Below are positions 30,485-34,204 of a stretch of DNA of 34,204 nucleotides, in pieces. The stretch comes from CAZQGJ01 sp964592905 (GTDB lineage Bacteria; Patescibacteriota; UBA1384; CAYGGE01). The notes beneath the pieces are model-generated. The model was not told the origin of the DNA. It searched no databases and saw only the letters and a list, made by a program, of their open reading frames with translations. Every line of letters begins with the position of its first letter. Position 1 is the first letter of the stretch. A program made the position numbers and the translations under genes. Location of the stretch: positions 1 to 34,204 of the forward strand of contig CAZQGJ010000003.1 in the NCBI GenBank assembly GCA_964592905.1. The letters run 5' to 3'.

Positions 30485-31540
30485 ATGCAAAAATTACCCA
30501 AAACTATCATCGGATTAGTCATTCTGGCCGTCGTTGGACTGGGCGGTGGCATTGGCCTCAAGCGCTGGCAAGCCATTAGCAAAGACCGAGAGATTAAAAA
30601 GCAGTTCGCCTGGGGTATCTCGGCTCTGACCTTTCCTTTTCCGACATATATTGAAAAGTTCTCGACTCAAGACCAGATGCAAAGCGCCAAGAAGCTGGGT
30701 GTCCGCTATATCCGCATGGACTATATCCCAAGCAATCCCAAAGCAACCGATGCCATGATTCAAGGCGCTATCACAGCCGACCTGTCGCCAGTTTTGATTA
30801 TTCCGTTTGGACCAAACGACATCTTTAAAGACAAGGCGCTCGAAACCAACACGCAAAAATATGTCGGCGATATCGTCAAGCGTTACAAAGATCAGGTTAA
30901 GTACTTTCAACTAGCCACCGAGGTCGCCTCGGTTGCCCTGGCCAATGACTCAAGCAAGCACGGCATCGAGGTCAAAGATTACGCCCCCGATCGGCTAAAA
31001 GCTGTCACCACCTGGGTCAAAACGGCCGAAGCCACGGTCAAAAGTATTGCCCCGGCCGCTCAAACTATCATCAACGATCAATGGGTTCATACTGGCTTCT
31101 TTGACAACTATTTTGCTAACGGCGGCCAAACCGATATCCTCGGCTGGAACTGGTTTTCGGATATGGGTAACGACCCGAACGCCCCGGTTATCGATGGGCA
31201 GAGTAAAAAGACCTACGCCCTGATGACCAAGCTCAAGAGTTACAACAAGCCGATTTGGTTGACCGAAGTCAGCCGTCGACTAGGCAGTCAAGGCAATAAC
31301 GGCGCCTCGGCCGAACTTGAGCAGGCCGATTTCTTGACCCTGATGGCTGAATATGTCAAAACCGAACCGGCGATCAAGGGCTTCTTCGTCTATAACTTAC
31401 TCGAGGACCAAGCGGCACCGCTTCAAGAACGCGGCTATTCATTAATCAAAGCCCATGACGATAACGGTAAGAGTCAAAAAATCACCGGCGAAAAGTTAGC
31501 TTACGAACGCTATCGACTGATCATCAAAAAAGCTCGTTAG
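30485..31540 (+). CDS. Membrane-anchored clan GH-A-like glycosidase candidate (paralogue 2)
   Basis: The 351-residue paralogue of the gene at 19886-21136 lacks the long P/T/S linker: one N-terminal helix (about 7-25) leads almost directly into the barrel from about residue 41. The putative acid/base is E146 in 'FQLATEVAS' and the putative nucleophile E261 in 'IWLTEVSRR', equivalent to E217 and E333 of paralogue 1. Shared blocks are 'IIPFGP', 'INDQWVHTGFFD' and 'LGWNWFSDMG'. The domain faces outward, so it may trim or release the polymer. A strong AGGAGG is three nt before the ATG, and a private TATAAT suggests expression partly independent of the operon. Confidence 0.78.
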   Translation: MQKLPKTIIGLVILAVVGLGGGIGLKRWQAISKDREIKKQFAWGISALTFPFPTYIEKFSTQDQMQSAKKLGVRYIRMDYIPSNPKATDAMIQGAITADLSPVLIIPFGPNDIFKDKALETNTQKYVGDIVKRYKDQVKYFQLATEVASVALANDSSKHGIEVKDYAPDRLKAVTTWVKTAEATVKSIAPAAQTIINDQWVHTGFFDNYFANGGQTDILGWNWFSDMGNDPNAPVIDGQSKKTYALMTKLKSYNKPIWLTEVSRRLGSQGNNGASAELEQADFLTLMAEYVKTEPAIKGFFVYNLLEDQAAPLQERGYSLIKAHDDNGKSQKITGEKLAYERYRLIIKKAR

Positions 31541-31549
31541 CCATGTTCG

Positions 31550-31567
31550 AAGCGCTCTTGAGCGCTT
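31550..31567. other. Hairpin between glycosidase and ligase genes
   Basis: A 7-bp stem AAGCGCT/AGCGCTT with a 4-nt loop, in the 63-nt gap ahead of the ligase ATG. No T-tract follows, so it is not a clear terminator. A smaller GGCTA/TAGCC stem-loop lies at 31586-31599, just before the start codon, where no Shine-Dalgarno sequence is visible. Confidence 0.4.
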
Positions 31568-31603
31568 GTCAAAAGCCAGATAACAGGCTAAAGTTAGCCA
31601 TAT

Positions 31604-33064
31604 ATGCTTGAACTGATCAATCCTCTTAATCTTAGTTTGGTAGCCATTGGCTTAGTCGTCGCTTATTGGTTAGCCCGCTGGATCGCTCCCGACCCGAGTC
31701 GCGGCATCTATCTGATCGCTTTCTTTTTACCGTTCGAGCGGATTCCTAGTCTGGAGCTGGCCGGCTTTACCTTTAAGATCAATCACTTTCTGGGTATTCT
31801 GACCTTTGTCCTGTGGCTTGGCGCTTTGCTGGTGGCTAAGCATAAACTAATGCCGCATCCCTTTACCTGGCTAATCGTTAGCTTATTTTTTAGCTTTATC
31901 ATTTCGGGTCTCGGGGCCGAGAACTCGTTTAGACAGCTAACCGTTATGATCTCGCTTGGCCTAATGGCGGTCTTACACTTTGTGACCGTCGGCAATATTC
32001 GAAAGAGCGAGGACTTAAAGATTATTAGTCGGCTGATCCTGATCAGTGCCGGCCTGATGAGCCTGATCGGTCTGTATCAATTCTTTGGCGATCTCGCTGG
32101 CTTGCCCTTGGGCGTCACCGGTCTTGATCCGGGCTATGCGCAGGGCGTCTTCGGCTTTCCTCGAGTCCACTCCTTTTCTAAAGAGCCGTTGTATTACGCT
32201 AACTACCTCTTTATTCCACTTGGTATCGTTGCCTCGTTACTTTTGGCTGCTCGACAGGATAAACGGCGGTCACAAAGCTCAACTAGCTCGGTCACGCCTG
32301 TCAAGGATTTCTCGAAGGATTTCTCGATCGAGTCGATCTTGCCCTACCCTTGGCTAATAACCACTCTCGCCCTAATCGGGATCAACTTTATCTTAACGCT
32401 CTCTCGCGGCGCCTATTTAGCGGCAGTGCCATTTGCCCTAACCTTATTGGCCGTTTATTTCCGTCAGTTCTTTACTTGGCGAAATCTACTAGTCACCGCC
32501 TTGGTGAGCGTCGTGGTTTTAGCGACAAGTTATCAGATAGTTAACTCGGTCAGTCCAGAATCTTTAGAAAGATTCATCGAGCATGCCACACTCGGCGATG
32601 TTTTGCGCACCAAAACCGGCGAATCGGGCTTTGGTCGGCTCAACGCCTTTGAACAGGCAGTGAACGCTTGGCAGGATAAACCTGTCTTTGGCATCGGCCT
32701 CGGCAACTTTGGGCCGCATATCCTGGCCTACCCCGAGGTCAAACCTGATCGAGGCTGGGATATCGTCAATAATGAGTATCTCGAACTGTTAGCCGAATCT
32801 GGTTTGGTCGGACTTGGCCTTTGGCTATCGCTCTGCCTAGCGGTGATCGTCCGTTCCGTCATTGCCTATCATCGAGCCACCGATCAACTGGCCAAAATCA
32901 TGGTGGCCGGCTTACAGGCGGCCTGGGTGGGTATTCTCGTGCAATACAACTTCTTTTCCACCCTCTATATTATTCATATTTGGGTAGTGATGGCTCTTTT
33001 GATAGCCAGTCAAAATATTGCCTTGACTAGTGCTCAAGCGTCCAAAGTCAGAACATCAGCATAA
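31604..33064 (+). CDS. O-antigen ligase/polymerase (Wzy_C) family protein 1
   Basis: The 486-residue protein has about 11-12 membrane helices. A Wzy_C-type region holds the 'LTLSRGAYLAA' element (helix with S-R-G), and the large periplasmic loop carries 'FGIGLGNFG' and 'NNEYLELLAESGLVG', the signature of ligase/polymerase proteins. Such enzymes polymerise lipid-linked repeat units or transfer the polymer to an acceptor on the outside of the membrane. An unusual cytoplasmic-like stretch rich in S/K/R (about 205-238) interrupts the helices. The start lacks a ribosome-binding site. A second family member follows 90 bp downstream. Confidence 0.9.
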   Translation: MLELINPLNLSLVAIGLVVAYWLARWIAPDPSRGIYLIAFFLPFERIPSLELAGFTFKINHFLGILTFVLWLGALLVAKHKLMPHPFTWLIVSLFFSFIISGLGAENSFRQLTVMISLGLMAVLHFVTVGNIRKSEDLKIISRLILISAGLMSLIGLYQFFGDLAGLPLGVTGLDPGYAQGVFGFPRVHSFSKEPLYYANYLFIPLGIVASLLLAARQDKRRSQSSTSSVTPVKDFSKDFSIESILPYPWLITTLALIGINFILTLSRGAYLAAVPFALTLLAVYFRQFFTWRNLLVTALVSVVVLATSYQIVNSVSPESLERFIEHATLGDVLRTKTGESGFGRLNAFEQAVNAWQDKPVFGIGLGNFGPHILAYPEVKPDRGWDIVNNEYLELLAESGLVGLGLWLSLCLAVIVRSVIAYHRATDQLAKIMVAGLQAAWVGILVQYNFFSTLYIIHIWVVMALLIASQNIALTSAQASKVRTSA

Positions 33065-33154
33065 GAATAACAAAGCTGGCGCCAAGAAGCTAACGCCTAA
33101 AAAGGCCAAAAAATAAGCTTGCCAGCCGATAGCTCAACCTGATAGACTAAAGCC

Positions 33155-34204
33155 ATGATCTGGTTAATCGCTCTAACGGTCTTGGCGTTACCAAGCTATC
33201 TCTATCGTATTAGTTTATTTGGCGTGCCGACTACGGCTTTAGAGCTGATTATCTACCTGACAGCCCTCTGTTTATTAATCCGCCAACCGATTAAAGTGAC
33301 CCTAGAAAACTGGTCAAAGTATTGGCGAATCTGGCGCTGGCCATTAGGTTTCATCGGTATCGGGGCACTAATCGCCGTCTGGCAAGGCGATCAACTGGCT
33401 AAAAGTATTGGCCTATTCAAGGCTTTTATCTTTGATCCGTTAGTCGTTTTAGCCATCTTAACCGGAGTCGACCGATTAGATTATCGACGGCCGATCGTTT
33501 GGGCGTCCTTAATGCTCATGGCGGTCATGGCACTGTCCGTCAGCTTTGGCGGTCAGACTCTAGACGGTCGCAGTCTGGGTGTTTACGGGCTCGACACCAC
33601 CGCTAGCCCTAATTTCTTAGCTCTCTTAGTCGCCCCGCTAACGACTTGGTTTGTCGCTTTAGCCTGGCGCTATCGCCACAGCGAATCTACTGGGCTAAAT
33701 CGAGTCGAGTTCGTGCTCTGTCTCTCGGCAATACTTTTGGGTATCTACACTCTAGAGGCCAGCGGCAGCCGGGCTGGTGCTCTGGCGACCGCCTTGGCCA
33801 GTCTGGTGACTATCGGTTTGAGTTGGCGACAAGAGCTACCACCCTCATCAAAAACACGACGAACAATGCAATTTGCCACGCTCGCTCTAGCGATACTGGT
33901 TATAGGGGTGGGTGTCTGGCAAGCCAGACCAAACTTTGGCCCAGATGCCACCACCAGACAGGCGACCAGTAATAATTTGCGCTTCGAGATCTGGCAAACA
34001 ACGGTCAGCGAGATCTTGCCAGAGCACTGGCTCTTCGGTCATGGCTTAGGCGATTACCAGCGGGTCTTTGCGGCAAAAACCGCCGACCGACCCAATTTTG
34101 TGGCCTATATCACGCCTTGGGCCTATAGTCCGCACAATCTCTGGCTGAATCTTTGGGTCAATTTTGGCCTATTAGGCCTGATCGGTTTTAGCTGGCTACT
34201 CTGT
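33155..34204 (+). CDS. O-antigen ligase/polymerase family protein 2 (3'-truncated by window edge)
   Basis: An open frame of 350 codons runs from ATG 33155 to the window end without a stop. Several hydrophobic helices are followed by the family's 'LEASGSRAGALATAL' (S-R-x-G element) and the periplasmic loop 'NNLRFEIWQTT', 'LFGHGLGDYQ' and 'SPHNLWLNLWVNFGLLG', the typical Wzy_C ending. It is distinct from, but parallel to, the gene before it. One of the two may be the polymerase and the other the ligase, but sequence alone does not say which. No Shine-Dalgarno sequence precedes the ATG, and the 90-bp gap contains a basic out-of-frame stretch noted among the findings. Confidence 0.9.
   Translation, partial: MIWLIALTVLALPSYLYRISLFGVPTTALELIIYLTALCLLIRQPIKVTLENWSKYWRIWRWPLGFIGIGALIAVWQGDQLAKSIGLFKAFIFDPLVVLAILTGVDRLDYRRPIVWASLMLMAVMALSVSFGGQTLDGRSLGVYGLDTTASPNFLALLVAPLTTWFVALAWRYRHSESTGLNRVEFVLCLSAILLGIYTLEASGSRAGALATALASLVTIGLSWRQELPPSSKTRRTMQFATLALAILVIGVGVWQARPNFGPDATTRQATSNNLRFEIWQTTVSEILPEHWLFGHGLGDYQRVFAAKTADRPNFVAYITPWAYSPHNLWLNLWVNFGLLGLIGFSWLLC

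Noticed and set aside
1..34204. CRISPR arrays, insertion sequences or prophage genes
   Set aside because: No spaced short repeats, transposase-like proteins or terminal inverted repeats were noticed; the only regular repeats are protein-domain repeats in the subtilase.

Overview
The window reads as chromosome of a Patescibacteria/CPR-type bacterium, possibly Saccharibacteria-like. This is inferred from gene content and style, not from a marker gene. The supporting signs are RNase J with a long N-terminal extension, a YkuD L,D-transpeptidase with VanW-like modules, an FtsB/DivIC-like protein, very large surface proteins, tight ATGA/TAATG overlaps and tRNAs with encoded CCA. UGA is used as a stop in several ATGA junctions, so recoding of UGA to glycine is unlikely. 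Promoters look sigma70-like (TTGACA, 16-18 nt, TATAAT), and some -10 boxes sit only 6-9 nt before the start codon.

Layout. 1-2935 (+): the tail of a GtrA-like protein, tRNA-Ser(GCU), a DUF1801 protein, a large GT-C-like membrane protein and a small membrane protein. 2900-4592 (-): two polytopic membrane proteins of related pattern. 4705-6199 (+): tRNA-Arg(GCG), a UlaG-like metallo-beta-lactamase-fold hydrolase and a histidine phosphatase; this stretch is AT-richer than its surroundings. 6254-10924 (+): a 1556-aa secreted subtilase with a Ca-loop propeller-like region and four Ig-like repeats, closed by a bidirectional terminator. 10984-14119 (-): a small unknown gene with a near-ideal promoter, an FtsB/DivIC-like gene, a C-terminally anchored lamin-tail-domain surface protein and tRNA-Ile(UAU). 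14191-15618 (+): an L,D-transpeptidase. 15699-18891 (-): a family-4-like uracil-DNA glycosylase followed by RNase J. 19026-19757 (-): a P-loop nucleotide-kinase-like gene behind a possible attenuator.

19886-34204 is a polysaccharide locus. rmlA, an rmlC-like gene, rmlB and rmlD make dTDP-L-rhamnose. They run, mostly with overlaps of 1-11 nt, into a Wzx-type flippase, three GT4-like glycosyltransferases and a GT2 glycosyltransferase. After these come two O-antigen ligase/polymerase-family proteins, the second cut by the window edge. The glycosyltransferase operon is bracketed by two paralogous membrane-anchored clan GH-A-like glycosidase candidates, one divergent from rmlA and one after the GT2 gene. 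Together the genes look like a complete Wzx/Wzy-type pathway for a rhamnose-containing surface glycan with two dedicated processing enzymes.

The features most worth following up are the tRNA-Ile(UAU) and tRNA-Arg(GCG) anticodons, the paired glycosidases, the uracil-DNA glycosylase without its expected Fe-S cysteines, the RNase J extension, the leaderless starts, the possible attenuator and the isolated 70-aa gene.
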